Source of the DNA: Wuchereria bancrofti
Lineage: Eukaryota; Nematoda; Chromadorea; Rhabditida; Onchocercidae
Assembly (NCBI GenBank): GCA_005281725.1
Contig: SSBO01000009.1
Location: 5,154,363 to 5,218,362, forward strand
Direction: 5' to 3'
DNA: 64,000 bases
Shown: one piece after another, positions 11,743-25,036 of the stretch
Layout of the letters: every line of letters starts with the position of its first letter
Numbering within the stretch: position 1 is the first letter of the stretch
Translations under genes and position numbers: made by a program
The notes under the pieces: model-generated
What the model was told of the DNA's origin: nothing
Databases searched by the model: none
What the model saw: the letters and a program-made list of their open reading frames with translations, nothing else

Positions 11743-14700
11743 GCATGATGCTAAGAGTAACATAGTACACCAGTTTTAAACATTTATTTTGAGGAAATGG
11801 AGCGATATGTGATAAAGGTTAATTGAGCACTTTTCAAATTTAATTAAACAGTACATTCTTTTTGTACCATTCAGCCGAAATTCAGTTACAACTAAAAAGG
11901 AGAGAAAGAAATAGGACAGGTGAGACAATGATGAATGAATCAGAAATTAACCAATGATTCATAGCCCTCTCAATTAAGATAAGTAGAAATATTGCTTATC
12001 TGTTGTTCATGAGTTATGTGTTTCTAATGTGCACAAAAAAGACTCTAATTGGTTTTTCCGTGGTTTTCAAAATCCTTTGAATTTGCATCTGTAATTATAA
12101 GAATTTTTGAAATAAAGAAATAACTACAGAATAATTCCCTTTTCTCCGACATGAATCGTCTTTTGATTTATTGGAATTTTATGTTATTTTTATGGAATTT
12201 ACTTATTACAATTCATTGGAATTTATTGAAATTCTTCTCTTTATTTTTTTTAATTTATTGAAATCTTTTATTGTTAAGACTTAACAAAAAATGAGTACGA
12301 GAAATAGCAGCAGCGAATTGTGAACTCAGAAAAAAAATATGAGTTGAACAAACAAGTTATACTCCTCTGTTCTACGTTTTACCTATCTTTATTGAAGGTT
12401 TTGATTTTAATAAAAATAAAACGTTGCCGAAAATTTTGAATTCATGAAATGATTCACTTTCTCACTTTCTGAAATCATGAAAAGTTAATAAATTTTGAAT
12501 GTATTTGCTGAAACTAAGGGAAAATGTTCGATGCAGCTAAATCTAAGCATTTGAAGATATACTCAGTGTATCTTTTAAGCATTTTTAAATTTAAGTAATT
12601 TAGAGATCGCTATTTAGTAAATTTAATTGTGTGTGGATATACACACAAGGAATAATCACTTTACACTCGAAATATCGAAACCAATTATGAAATTCCAAAA
12701 ATGATAAATTTCATATTGTCACTGAAATGAAAGTCGATCAAGAGTCTAAGAAAAAACTTCACTTCTAAAAGTAAAATACATTGTAATAGCATTATGGTAA
12801 AGCGCAAATCTAATTTGAATTCATAGTTTGCTACTTCTCGGTGCGTATTAATGAATGCATGAAGTTTTTACATATCCATAATGAAATGGATGAAAAATGA
12901 CTACTCTATTATGACTGCTGTACTAATTTGCTAATAAATAATAAGTTTATGATTGGTAGGAAATTATGATTTAATTACTAATCACTTCAGAAAAGAGCTG
13001 GAAGTGCTTTTTTGACAAATCATTACCAGTTACACTTGATTGTTTGCCAATAAGTAATAAGTAAGAAATTTATAATTGGTACGAAATTATGGTTTAAAGT
13101 GTTATGCTAAACAAACTTGTCAATTTAGATGATAATTTCTCTTAAAAATGTAGAAAGCATGCAAATGGCATGGAAAATGCCATCACTATAATCTTGCAAA
13201 AGAGAAATTCGATCATGCCCCATCCATTGCTTTATAATATTCTCTTTCCAATGAAAAGACAAGAAATATGTTTGGGAAGTAAAAATTAAACATTGCGTCA
13301 ATCTGCAAAGCATTCATAATATCCATGATGGAACAGTGGATTTTTGTATTTTCTCAATATATGTACACATAAAGCATTCTTCCAATATTCTTATTTGTTA
13401 AACAGCCATTCGACAACTAACTCATCACATAGTTAAATAGTCAAATGGTTTGAATCAACTTTTACTTATTTACTTTTTCGACTTCTAAATTTTTTTTTAA
13501 AATTACATGTAAGTAGTGTAAAAGACTTTCTTGTAATATCATTAAACGACGTATTCAATATTAGTAAGTTCAATTCTTGAATCTATTATTAATTTGAAAA
13601 TTACAGCTAATAGTTGAAGGAATTGTCGCTGTCGTTGATGTTGACATATCAGTTAGGTTCACTTTGGTGGCATAGATGCAGTAAATTAACAAAATAATGT
13701 GAGAAATGCAAAACCGGCTGCAACATATATCAATAACATTTCGCCATGTGTTTTCCCCGAGAACTGAATCGGTCATAATCACGTGGGTTCGATAGATGAT
13801 AAATTTCATTTCCTGTTTATATCGAAAATTTTGCAAAAATTTGAGTCAGTGAAGTTAGTCGCAGTTGTCTTTACAGGATGAACGTTAATTATAAAACATA
13901 CTGAACAGTAAAGAGAAAAAATACACGAGAAACCTGCTGCCATCTAGAATAAATTTATAAAAATGGCATTACTTCCATAAAATAATGCGAACAATGTCAA
14001 AAGTGATATGAAGAAAGCAAGCGATCATAGAACTCAGAATTTGTAGTATTTTCTACAGTATGTTGTCTGATATTAATAGTGTTGACTTCATGTCAACTTC
14101 ATGCAAATCAGATGCCATCTTCTGCTGAATTTCTGCTCATAGCAGAGGATAAAAAAGCAAACGCGTTGAAATGAAACATCAAATCGAGTTATCCTTTATC
14201 AAATGGTTGCAAATGTTTGCTCTAATAATCATTTAAGATTTCATAAGTTGGAAATTATAAGTTGGATGCAAATAAAATTTGCTTCTGATTACCAATTTTT
14301 TCGGTAGATACATTGGAAACAAATGATAAAGCGTTCAACGAAATTAGAGAAATAATAGATAACAATTAGTAGCATTTGAAGTGACATCACAAACACATTG
14401 ATTTGTTTTTAGTCTCCCAACACGTTTCGACTTGATATTTACGAATGAGAAAATATGAAAACACGCAGTTGTGAGATTGTTATCGGCGTTTGTGCCGTTC
14501 AAAGATATTCTGCGTATTAGTAGATCAATACTGCGGGCGGTTGTGATAATGCACTTCCTTTTGAAGTATTATGAGTTCAATTTTACTAATCTCTTAATTG
14601 TATTAAGATAGTGCAGCAAGTAAAAAACTTATTATAATCAGCTGCTACGTGATCAATTTCAGTATTACTTCATAACTGCTCTATTTCTATGATTAAGATG

Positions 14701-17021
14701 AGGACCAGAAGAGTAAAGAGAGTCAAGAGACCTGTTTATCAGTCCAGATGACAACAATTACATGCCATCATCACCTGTTACTTCATTCTTTCCTTCCATC
14801 ACATTTCTGTGATAGCAATGAAAACATGCAAACATGCATTTTAGCAAAGAAATGGAAAACAGAAATTAGAATGCATACGATATTTCCATATTACATCAGT
14901 AAGCTATTCAAATATCGACTGAGAAAGAAATTTTTTTGTTTCTTTATTTAATTTGTTTTGACAACCATTGCGTTCCACGGTTTTTACTACAAATAGCTTT
15001 CTTTTCAAATGCGTTTCTGAGATGAAAATGTCAAATTTTCCAGCAACATAAAGCAGTCTGATGATACATAGAAACATGCAAGCAGACTTTGTACATAATA
15101 ATCTTTTACCGCCATCCAGGTATGCTTACTTATAGTTGATTATTCACTCTAAAATTTCATGAAGATATGACATTAAAAGGGATGGGAATTTCAATCGTTA
15201 AAAGAAACACGGCGCATGATTGAGAGTTGTTTTGCCACGCTATTATCAAATAGGGCGCTATTTGTGTCCTTTAGTGACATAGAAAGAGGCAAGTAGTAAT
15301 CATGCAAATTCTTTGCAATAAGAAGTAAAGACCTATGAATAACAGTAAGCATAATTTTTATTGCTTTGGAAGAAAATTATTGCTCAAATGGAATAAACAG
15401 TGCAATATATATTTAGGCATACAAGATCACTCTATTAATAGGCCTTTTCATCTTTTAGTCAGAGAAAATACATATTTGCAGATATTTGCTAACCGTTCCT
15501 TACACAAGGAAACGCTAAAGAAATAAAACAGTTGTAGAAAACGCGAGGTGAGCATGAACTTTAGTATATGAAATTTCGAAAGAAAGGTATCACCTACCTT
15601 AACTTACAATAATTGGTATTCATTTTACTTTGCTGAACTTTTCTTCTGCTTCTTTTTTATACTAGTACATTATTATTAGTATACATTATTGGTACTATTA
15701 ACATAATGCGCAGTTGGTATTCAGAAATGGTAAACTTACTAAACATCTGCATGTAATCATATTATTTGTTTTAAGTTTAATAAAGTCTAAGAAATGTGAA
15801 ACGATGGGATTTGATGAATATGTCTCACTTTAAAATTTAAAATCTAATCCATGCCTAATTGAAAGGTGAGAAAATTAATTCAAAATATGCTTAATGTTCA
15901 ATGTTTCCATTTGCTTATTTCATTGATGGATTACTTAATACACATACTTCTAGGTTTTTTTTCTGACATATAGTCCTGCAGAACAAAAATTTTATTGAAA
16001 CAAATTCATCCTTTTAGAATTTTGAAGATTTTTTTATGTGATCCAGTACTCCAGATAAAACAGAATTCATACAATTCAGTGATTAGACAAACAACAAAAA
16101 AAAAAATGCATAAAAGAGATCGATCAATAATAAGGTGGGAAGATGAAAGTTGTTTATTTTCCTGCATAGAATGCAAAGAGGCTATATCAATGATATTGTG
16201 CAGGGAATTAATTTAAGATGAAGTTAATTATTGCGATTCAGTTCGATAATGTAACAAAATTGAAGCTGTAAACTTGCAAAAACACAATTTCGGCACGTCC
16301 GGATATTTTCAAAAAATTCTTAGAGACAACAACAAAGCGGAAATGAAGCGAAATATGTTCGGAGTTTGCTTGAAACGAAAAACATTTCCAAACATTTCAT
16401 AAAAAAATAATGAAGAAATGATGTTTTGAAAGATTTCTCTGCTCTCGTTTGATTCAATGAGTACTTGAATAAAATTCACTAATGTGTCCAAGTCCAAGAA
16501 CTGAAAATAACCAGTGATAAAAGAACAAAGAAATAATGAAAAATACATAAAAGCATTTCATGAGAAAATTTTTCATGACTAGAATCGATCAATATTTCAT
16601 TGGCATTCAGAACATTCAAAATATCAATGAAATTATGCAACACAAAGTCCTGTAATAACTAATGATTATCTCTGATTCTATACGCACACCTATAAATTCG
16701 TCTTTAATTCATCTTTAGTTTTAATTAAAACTCATATCCTACTGCATTGTAAGAACTTTATCTAAGGTTGTATCAGCTTTATTGCTATAACTATGTATTG
16801 TCCACAGTGGTAAATCTGACAAGTCATACAAGTACTGCATAGATTTTGTTCTTATAAAATAATTACTTAAACTCCAAAAAAGTTATGGGTAAAATTTATT
16901 TGCTTTTTCGAAATGAACAAAATATTTTCCCTTGATGCTTCTGTGATTGAATCAAAGTTAATACTCCATGTGGGCATGTCAATTTTTATTAAAAAGGTTC
17001 AACCTTGAGATAAATAATATC

Positions 17022-17073
17022 CAAAAGATATGTTTTACAGTGAAGTGTTCTTCACTGTAAAACATATCTTTTG
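17022..17073. repeat. Perfect hairpin, 24-bp stem with 4-nt loop
   Basis: Arms 17022-17045 and 17050-17073 are exact reverse complements separated only by TGTT. The left arm begins CAAAAGATATG and ends GTGAAG. No gene lies nearby. The perfect stem and tiny loop argue against a standard miRNA precursor and fit a recent palindrome or foldback event. Confidence 0.8.
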
Positions 17074-18250
17074 AAAATGGAAAGAACATAAATTCCAATC
17101 CATTTTACTATCATTTTTTCTGTTCATCAGTACCTGTTCATTCTTTGTAATTACTTATAAGCAAATCAGTTAATTAACAATAACAGTATACATGAACTTC
17201 TGAAAACAGATAAACTGCACCTTACGTGGAGAAATGTGTACTTTAGTGATAATTGAGTATAATCTGCAGACACAGAAATTCAAATAAATGATGTTTTATT
17301 TTTTCAGAAATGAGGTATAGTATTTCGAAATGAGATGTAGAGATATCATATCATCTTGGTACTGTTTCAGTATTGCATTGACACTCCCCTTACATCAATC
17401 ACATCAGAATATTCCACGATGAAATTATATTGGAAATGTTTGGTTATAAAAGTTAAAATGTGTATACTTGATAAAAATGAAAGAATGAAAAAATGAAGTT
17501 GAAAAAACATTTTAAGTAAAGCAGTAAAATTTACTTTTGTTTTAATACGAGAATTAATATTCATTATACTAATGAATGACAGGAAAAATCATTCATTTTT
17601 TATCTGCAATTTATTTATTTACTACAGTGAGCTCCTAAAGATCTAAAGAAACTTCTGGTGATGATGCTATTAAAATACTGTTAAATGCATCCCAGTTTTT
17701 TAAACATCAAAAAAAAAAAAATATTTTCCACTTTTCAATCATATATACCCGTTTTTTTCTATTAGAAACTCTCCAAAATCTTATCAAAATTAATGCATAA
17801 GAAAAGCGTCTGCTTGTGGTAACATATGGTTATCCAATGTTCGTCTAACAAATGCGCACTATTAGAAGTTTAAAAAGCAAATAGCAAATATATTTTTATT
17901 TACAGTTAAAGTTTGCTAACTTATGAGAATCTTGAAATAAGAACTTTCCCGACAGTACCAATCAAAGACCACAAATTATGCCTCTCTGTTAAATGTGCTG
18001 GTAACCGTTCATTAATAGAAACTGTTTGCAAGAAAAGGAAAATGTCAACAAGGAAATAAAACTATCGAAGTGGACTAGTATGTGATGATCAGATTGTAAC
18101 AAATAACTTAACCATTGTTAAGAAATCAATAAAAGTTTCTTTTTTTGATGTCATACTTATTCTTACAGAAATGCAAACCTCCAAATTATGTTTCTAGACA
18201 AAAAATTGGAAGATGAAGTGGACGACCATCATCTTGATTATTTATAATAT

Positions 18251-18381
18251 TTTTATAATGTGATTATTATATTTATCATATAATTTATATTTATAATATA
18301 ATGCACTTATAATGTGATTTAGTCAAATAATTATTTATATTGCATGAATAATCACATTGCAACATCAATCACATTATAAAA
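18251..18381. repeat. Cluster of TATAATGTGATT repeats in both orientations
   Basis: TTTTATAATGTGATT at 18251-18265 has its exact reverse complement at 18367-18381. Further partial copies of TAATGTGATT/AATCACATT lie between and just outside, for example around 18308, 18350 and 18385. The whole could fold as a nested stem and resembles a small decayed inverted-repeat element. Confidence 0.5.
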
Positions 18382-19688
18382 GAATCACACTATGCACTTG
18401 TGTGATAATTCATTTGCATAACTAATCTGTGCAGAACACACCTTTCTGCTTTGCATTAATTTGTATATTTCTAGTCAGTTTTATGACCTTCCAAAAAATA
18501 CGCATCACACAAGTCAACTAAATTGAATTTAAGCTAATAGACTACTTTATGTTTTTCAATGCTTTTCAAATCTTTATGAAATGAGAATTTATTGACCGTA
18601 GCTGTTCATCTCTTAACATGCTTTCAGCAGATAAAATATATTAAAGTAATTGACAGAACAAGCAGCGACCCCACCATTTAAAGAAATTATTGTTAATTCG
18701 AAATCTCTGTAAATAAAAGACAGCGAAGTTACTTTTTTTTTTGATGAAAAGAATTGAGGACTGCACACGCCGTCAGCTTCCCAACATCTACTTGTACTTA
18801 CTTCAAGTTCTTACTCTGTCCTCACAGACCTCCTAAAACTGTAATTACTCATGCATAACATCCCATGTTCTTCCTGAAACTCCAAAATTATGAATAATTC
18901 ATTTCTTCTTCATCGTGTTTGAATCATTCTATTGTTTGAATCATTCTACTCCATTCTTATGAAATCCAACGTTAATTTCTCAATTTATATTTCTATGCCA
19001 ATTTTATAAAAAATAGTCATTCCCTTTCACGGTAAAAGCATAATGTGTAAAACGATTTCCAGACAGACATTTTAATAAGCAAACTTCGCTGTGCACTTTT
19101 TATAAATGCGGTATCAATAATTTTCATAAATTCAAAATGATAATAAAGCAGATATGAAAATAAGTTCGTAAAAATATGCAGCAATGTTTTGCGTAATATA
19201 CAGAATGCAATGTTCAGAATAATTTAAAACGGCGAAATAAATTATGAAACATATTACAAAGCTTATCGACGCCAAAGGCATTCTAGATGCAAAATTATAA
19301 AATCTTTGATTCCAACGAAGTTTTCAAGTATTGCACAAAAATCTTTAAATTTCAGAAGTTAAACTTATGATTTAGCAAAACCACACCCTCGAAGGCAAAT
19401 AGCAAGGACAGCAACAACATTTTGTCGAAGAAATAAAGGGAGAAAAAAACTTCTGTTTTGATCAGCTCATAATTCTTGGCTAAAATGAATAGATTGATTC
19501 TGAGTTATCCATGATGGAAAAAAGGGAAACGAGTCCAATTCCAAAACCAAAGGAAAGTATTTTTGAAGTTCCCGCAACTATTGGACGTTTCGTGTTGGCG
19601 AAAAAAGTGCATCGACATTTTTATTTATCATACATACAAACATCATGTTCTGATGTTTTGACTGTGTGCAAGTGTAAGGGACTTTATA

Positions 19689-19757
19689 TTTCAAGCTTTC
19701 CAATACTTTCTCACTCTACGGGGACTCTTTGTTTCAAGCTTTCCAATACTTTCTCAC
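19689..19757. repeat. 43-bp-period tandem duplication at the 3' end of an orphan gene
   Basis: Identical 26-nt blocks sit at 19689-19714 and 19732-19757, 43 bp apart, with partly similar spacer. Because 43 is not a multiple of three, the second copy is read in another frame and supplies the stop codon (TGA at 19713-19711) of the gene on the minus strand. Confidence 0.85.
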
Positions 19758-20666
19758 GTACTTCGTATGTACCAAGTGTCGCGTTCGAGCTATTCAAATT
19801 TGAAAATACTGTCTTTGGGACAAATGGGACTTCAGGAATTTTTGAACCAGCCATTTCGTTTTTCTCTTCGCAGAGAAATACAGTATCATTGCTTCCTAAA
19901 AATGCAAAATCAATCAAATACACTGTACAGAACACGAATTAACTATGAGAAAAAAATCCACTAGTAAAAAGTTTTATCCAAAAAGAATAAAAAGAACTCA
20001 CTTTTGTTTGGATCTGAATCGTTTGCCTGCTTTGAAACGTTACTATCATCCGCTAGTGAACTTGACGACAATAAAGTATCATCGAAAGGTGATGCAATCA
20101 GCAACAAAATTGAATGACGAAATATTTGGGGACGAAAAAAATGACGCTAAACGCAAAATGGAAACAGATTAGTCACGATTCTTTTCAGATACATAAAAGT
20201 ATTAAACATAATCATTTTATTTTACCTCGTACTCCATTTTTGTGAGTTCAACTTCAGCTGTCGAAGATCTAGCAAAGAACTCGAAAGAAATGTCTAGTGA
20301 ATTTTCCATTTCTTCTACATCAGACTGACTTCTTGAAACGGTTAACCAACTGAAAAGTCGGGTTATTATTGGATCAAATGTTTTAGGACATTTTGCTTCC
20401 ATCCAACATTTAAACTGACTATTCATATGTATAAAACTAGCATTTAAAGTTTTTAGTTAATCTTGAGACTAACGTTGCTTTTTATCCCAGTTTCTTCTTA
20501 CATGATTCTCTTTCTATATGGATCAATGGAAAACAAAACAAAGCGTAAATTTTGGACTTATTTTTTTTGACGAAATCTGTACGGAAATTTTTAACCTCTT
20601 CTGCCGCCGTTGACAAGGCGACAATAATGCTCGATCTGTGCCACCTCGGCTTCGATCACGGATCAT
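19711..20666 (-). CDS. Orphan protein, four exons (200 aa)
   Basis: No family recognised. Exons are 20666-20583, 20414-20226, 20146-20002 and 19895-19711 (603 nt, phases 0, 0, 1). I chose ATG 20666 because it follows, by about 31 nt, a long T-tract ending in CAG (acceptor at 20698-20699), which looks like a spliced-leader or cis acceptor. The start is basic (MIRDRSRGGTDRALLSPCQRRQKRLK). The middle is acidic and Ser-rich (SQSDVEEMENS, LLSSSSLADDSN), and the end carries VREKVLESLK. There is no signal peptide; a short hydrophobic patch (HSILLLIASPF) lies in exon 3. It begins about 350 bp after the RNF207 stop on the same strand, which suggests co-transcription. Exon 3 is the least certain part. 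Confidence 0.5.
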
Positions 20667-21013
20667 ATTCACGAGTGGCGGACGCGAAGAACGAAAACTG
20701 AAAAAAAAAAAAAAAACGAACACAATAAAAAGAACATGATAAAAATCCTTGTGAAAAATAAAAAGTGAAGAGTAATGATGTGTGAAATGAGTTCAAAACA
20801 CAGAACAAAAAATCAAACAAATCAGAAAACTCAAAAAAGAATATCAAAACGGCCATATTCATTAAAATACAGTGTTCTGCCGCAGTCGAGAGTTTTTGCA
20901 CAAGATATGAATGTGGAATTTAATAATTTTGAATGGCTTAATAATTTTGAAAACAATACTTAATGTTTCAATTATTTTTCGTCAATAAACAAATTTCCAG
21001 TATTTCAACTTTT
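20667..21013 (-). promoter_or_regulatory. Operon-like intercistronic spacer
   Basis: Between the RNF207 stop and the next same-strand ATG lie about 350 bp ending, on the minus strand, in a run of about 17 T then CAG (20698-20699). This fits a spliced-leader trans-splice acceptor for a downstream operon gene. No promoter motif was recognised. Confidence 0.4.
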
Positions 21014-24000
21014 TTACAAGACGCACTTATCACCAGCAGATTTCCTCATTAGTTTTTTTTGCTCTTTGGTGGTTTTTAGACTTTTTTTAACTGCTGCAAT
21101 TTTCATTTGCTCTTCCCGTTTCTTTTGGTCTTGTATTAAACGACGATTTTGTTCTTCCTGAAAATTGATGGAATGATTTAATGAGGTAAAAGAATCTTCG
21201 TTTGGAGGTGCAGTATTTAAAAATATGAAATATGCAAACGGTAGCACATAAATTTTGAGAATGTAAAAATCGCAGTTTTTTCTTTGCATTTTAGATTTAG
21301 CTCTCTACATATTTACTTTTTCGATAGCTTCAATCCTCTGTTGACTATCTGGCTCAAGAGTATTGATCTGTTGACAGATGGTTTCCATTGGAGCTGGATC
21401 TGGCTTGTGACATCGCTTGTGATCGATGACAGATGTTACAGCAGCTAAGCAAACAGCGTATGGTTCGAGCTGCTTAGCTACGTTGACAATATGGCGTGCC
21501 TTTTCACGTAGTGTTATTATTTCCTCAATCTGCAAATAATAGAAATATTTATAAAACAAATCAAATAATTGTGCTCCTACAAAAACAGAAAGTGTACAAA
21601 TCCATTATGTGCATATGATACACATCTATTAGTAACAAGTTGAGCTTAAAAATAGATGAATAGAAGCTACGGATTCAGTTTAAACTGTTAAATGAATGGA
21701 AAGTGACCGAAGTTCCAGAGTAACACTGGGACTGCATCAAATACTGAAGTTTATTATCCAAAATAACTAACTGGTGATCAAGAATGTCATACTTTTTCTC
21801 TGAACAGAACTTGCTGTCGCCGGACTCTATCTAACTCTTCTTGCCATATCTGTTGTAATTGAGGTTGCAGATCATTGACAACTGAAGAATGCTGACTCAC
21901 TCTCACATCCAAATCCTTGCATCTAAGATAGTTAAAAATATTATAATCATAGATTTCATAAATAAGAGAAATCAGGAAAAGGAATAAAACTTGCAATCAT
22001 AAAAAGAGGCCAGATCCATGCAATGTAATCTTTTTAATGTATTCTTTTTCCCACAAAATCCAAGCCTGCACTATGATTATATATTGAAGTGTTGAGTAAA
22101 TAAGCTGAACTAAGATGTATTTCTGTAAATATTCATTTTTCTTGGCAATAAATAATTATTTTTAAAACTTTAGAATGACTTACCTACGGATGAGGTCAAT
22201 CGTACAATCTTTCTCAATAATACATCGCCGCAACGTCAAATCTCTCTGTAATTCTTGAACTTTTTTACCAAGTTTTGTCATTTCGTGACTATATTGTTGA
22301 AGCGGAGTTTCCACTTTAGTAAACTGCTCACCAAACGCACCAGCCAGATCAACAACTAACTGATATTTACTCAGCAGTAATCGGCATCCATTAACAACAC
22401 TGGATCTGGGAAATATTCATAAAGTTTTAAAACTAGGAAAATAATCTGAAAATAAAGGTGGCTACAGCAGAATCCATCAAGTAATTATTTATCGTGATAT
22501 TTCTTACCCAGAACGTCTTACGAAACTAGTCCTAGGAGATGCAGTTTCACAACTCCTTTCATTTCCGTCACTGCCACTGTTTACATTAGAACATAACAAA
22601 AACGAAGACAGCCCAAGAAATGGCTCCAAAGCTCTGTTAAATTCTTCTCGGCTATCCACTGTTAAATCACCAGTATATTGCGGCTTTTCACACTGCATTG
22701 ATATCAGTGACTAAAAATGTCCTCCCAAGATTAGCCCTTTAAAAAATTAAAGATATAACGCTGAATTCAAAAATTGATAGCAAATTCTTAATATGTACAA
22801 AAAAAAGATCTTTCATACTTGAATTCTTTTGAGCAGATCTGCATAACATTGTAAAAAGTCCAATTTTGAGGCAGAGGAACAAAAAATTGAAGCACTTAAC
22901 AAGCATAGGCGAGTAGTTGGCTGAAAAAATGAACCATAGTTTTGAATAAAAAAGCTTATTTCCATCATTAGTCGCGGATTACAGAAAGAATCAGTTTCGG
23001 CAATAACCTGTAAGGATGTAAGCTGTCTCATCTGCTCACGGAAATGCTGGATACGTGTAGCCATTTCTTCGTCAAGTTTTTTTAGCAAACGATCTCGGAC
23101 TGTCAGTAACGTATCGGTCATTTCCTGACAAGTTTGTCGAATGCTGAAAGCTGAGAAATAAAAAATCCTGCAAAAAAAAGAGAAAGGAAAATTCAAATTA
23201 AAAAAACAAAGTGAGGCTCCCGATACACATTTCTTTCTCGTATATTTGAAAGATACATGGTAGTCAAATAATTTAAATAATTTAAACAGCCAAATGGCTT
23301 TGGGGGCAGGATCGTTAGAGGAAAAAGATAGCATGATTTGTTCATTCATTTCCAGCTCTAAAATTTTAATTTCATTTTTTTTAATTTTTTTTCCTAGTTT
23401 TAATAGGGTTTCACTTAGTATAAGCTCTTTTACATTCTGAATCTTAAAAAAAAAAAAAAAAATGAAACTGAACCTCTCACAAGCAATACGGTGACTCTCA
23501 ACAAGCTCAGAAACTAAACGTTTTCGTAATTGCAATTGTTCATCAACATCATCCTAAAACAGAACAATAAATTTTTTGTGGAAACGGAAAATGAACTTAG
23601 TTGATAAAGTGTACTTGAAATGCGCGCAATTTGACAGTTGCCTTGTCCAGTTTCTCACAACCCATTTTGTGTGCAGCATCAATTTGAACAAGATGATGTC
23701 TTGAATGTAAAAACACAGATAACTTCAAAATAAAAGTAAGAATTATGAATATGAAGTTCTGTTTCCTTTCTATTCTCTCAAGAAATGAAGACAACTTATT
23801 ATTCATTCTTAAAATAAAAAACCATTACTAGGATACAGCATGAGATTGAATAAAGTAATACTCACACTGACTAAAGTATTTCACTACTGATAATATGTAC
23901 AGTTATGCAAAAAGAAATGTCCAACAATTAATAGCGTTTTGTTAACAAATGTCATAGCTCAACTGTCTCATCTAACAAAATATTATTTGATGCAACATGG

Positions 24001-25036
24001 AAATACTTTACCACCGAAGAAAAGAATTCGAAAAGTGACCTTGAATCAAAACCTGCGTTATTAAAGCATACAATGCATGCTAAATTACGATTTTCCACTG
24101 AATACAGGATGTAAGGCTCTCCATGTATTGGACAAGTCATGCGTCCCTTGACCCGCGCTCGTTCCTCCAGCGGCACAACTCGGTGAGCAGCAAACATTCG
24201 AGCCTGAAATTTCTTTGCAAAAACATCCGCAATACGCTCATGTTCTACCATCCAATTTCTTCTGTAGAAAACTCAAAAATGTCGCTCCAACTAAATAGAA
24301 TTAGAAAATAAATATAGAACAAAATTACCTGATGTGTACTATGCCGGCAGCAATTACAAAGAGCCTGTTGACAGGTTTCACAAAAATGCATCGGCTGGGA
24401 AATCTTAAAGTCGTGAATTGTTATTGAACTATGTTGAAACAAACGGAAATGTAGCCCCTTACAACCACAGATTTCATATCTTCTCAACAATATGGATATC
24501 GATGGAAAAGCTAAATAATGGACAAAAACTTTTGTTTTTCGAATTAGAAACTGAACTCGTAAAGTACGGTAAACTCTATGTTCTTAGAGCATAAATTCAT
24601 ATATTAAATCCAGATTTCTTTTACCTGGTCACAGTTAGCACATACGTCAGCTGTTTCATGACTAGTATCAATTAAGAATGAAAGCAGATTATCTGGACAC
24701 ACTTCACCATCAACTGCGGTCCCACATACAGGGCACGTTTTGTGATTCTGGATGCATTCACGACAGTAGTTGTGCTGACATGGTAAACGAACAGGTGATG
24801 AAAATTCCTGAACAAATGCTTAATCTTCTTCTTAAAATTTAACAATTCAGCAACTGCGAAATGGGGTCACAAAAGAGTTAGCAGTCAGATGATAGAAGAG
24901 CCACAATCTGAATAAGTCAACGGTGCAAAAAAAAAAAAATAAAAAAGAATACTCGATCGCATATGAGACATTCCAGTGGATTTCTTGATTCCACATTCTC
25001 TAGCTTGAACATCAGCAGCGAGGATGAGCATGCCAT
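21014..25036 (-). CDS. RNF207: RNF207-like RING finger / B-box / coiled-coil protein (611 aa)
   Basis: A TRIM-like protein. Vertebrate RNF207 is a cardiac E3-type protein that affects hERG (KCNH2) potassium channel levels. Exons are 25036-24953, 24807-24625, 24394-24329, 24203-24040, 23699-23615, 23553-23474, 23167-23008, 22920-22819, 22710-22508, 22405-22184, 21922-21793, 21529-21317 and 21157-21014 (1836 nt). The RING ligands are C23, C26, C38, H40, C43, C46, C53 and C56. A cysteine-rich stretch follows at 84-110. A B-box has C135, H138, C154 and C157 in RMTCPIHGEPYILYS, close to the matching human segment. Long helical coiled-coil regions follow, with RNF207-like blocks LDVRVSQHSS and WQEELDRVRR, ending in a basic tail (KKLMRKSAG). 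Length is close to human RNF207 (about 634 aa). The start ATG follows an in-frame stop. Exon 1 ends right after the second RING Cys (CLICDR). Confidence 0.88.

Larger units (their letters stand above)
9105..19710. other. Gene-poor AT-rich region
   Basis: About 10.6 kb with no exon I can support on either strand. It holds a CA/ATGC microsatellite, three inverted-repeat structures and a diverged direct repeat of about 50 bp (near 12925-12980 and 13045-13100). The best open frames, 13570-13836 (-) and 16309-16548 (-), are short and without family resemblance. Confidence 0.5.

Noticed and set aside
11537..11770. Cys/Val-rich minus-strand frames
   Set aside because: Produced by the CA/ATGC microsatellite.
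13570..13836. 88-codon minus-strand frame with a hydrophobic stretch
   Set aside because: No splice logic, no family resemblance, isolated position.
16309..16548. 79-codon minus-strand frame with a hydrophobic start and an internal TTTTCAG
   Set aside because: The most protein-like frame in the gene-poor region, but no partner exon or family could be found.
19511..19942. 143-codon open frame on the plus strand
   Set aside because: It lies antisense over the last exon of the orphan minus-strand gene, and its Ser/Phe-rich content mirrors that exon.
22921..23007. Continuous open frame through this stretch of RNF207
   Set aside because: It has good GT and AG borders in phase 0, and removing it aligns LTSLQ with PTTRLCLL as in human RNF207, so it is a short in-frame intron.
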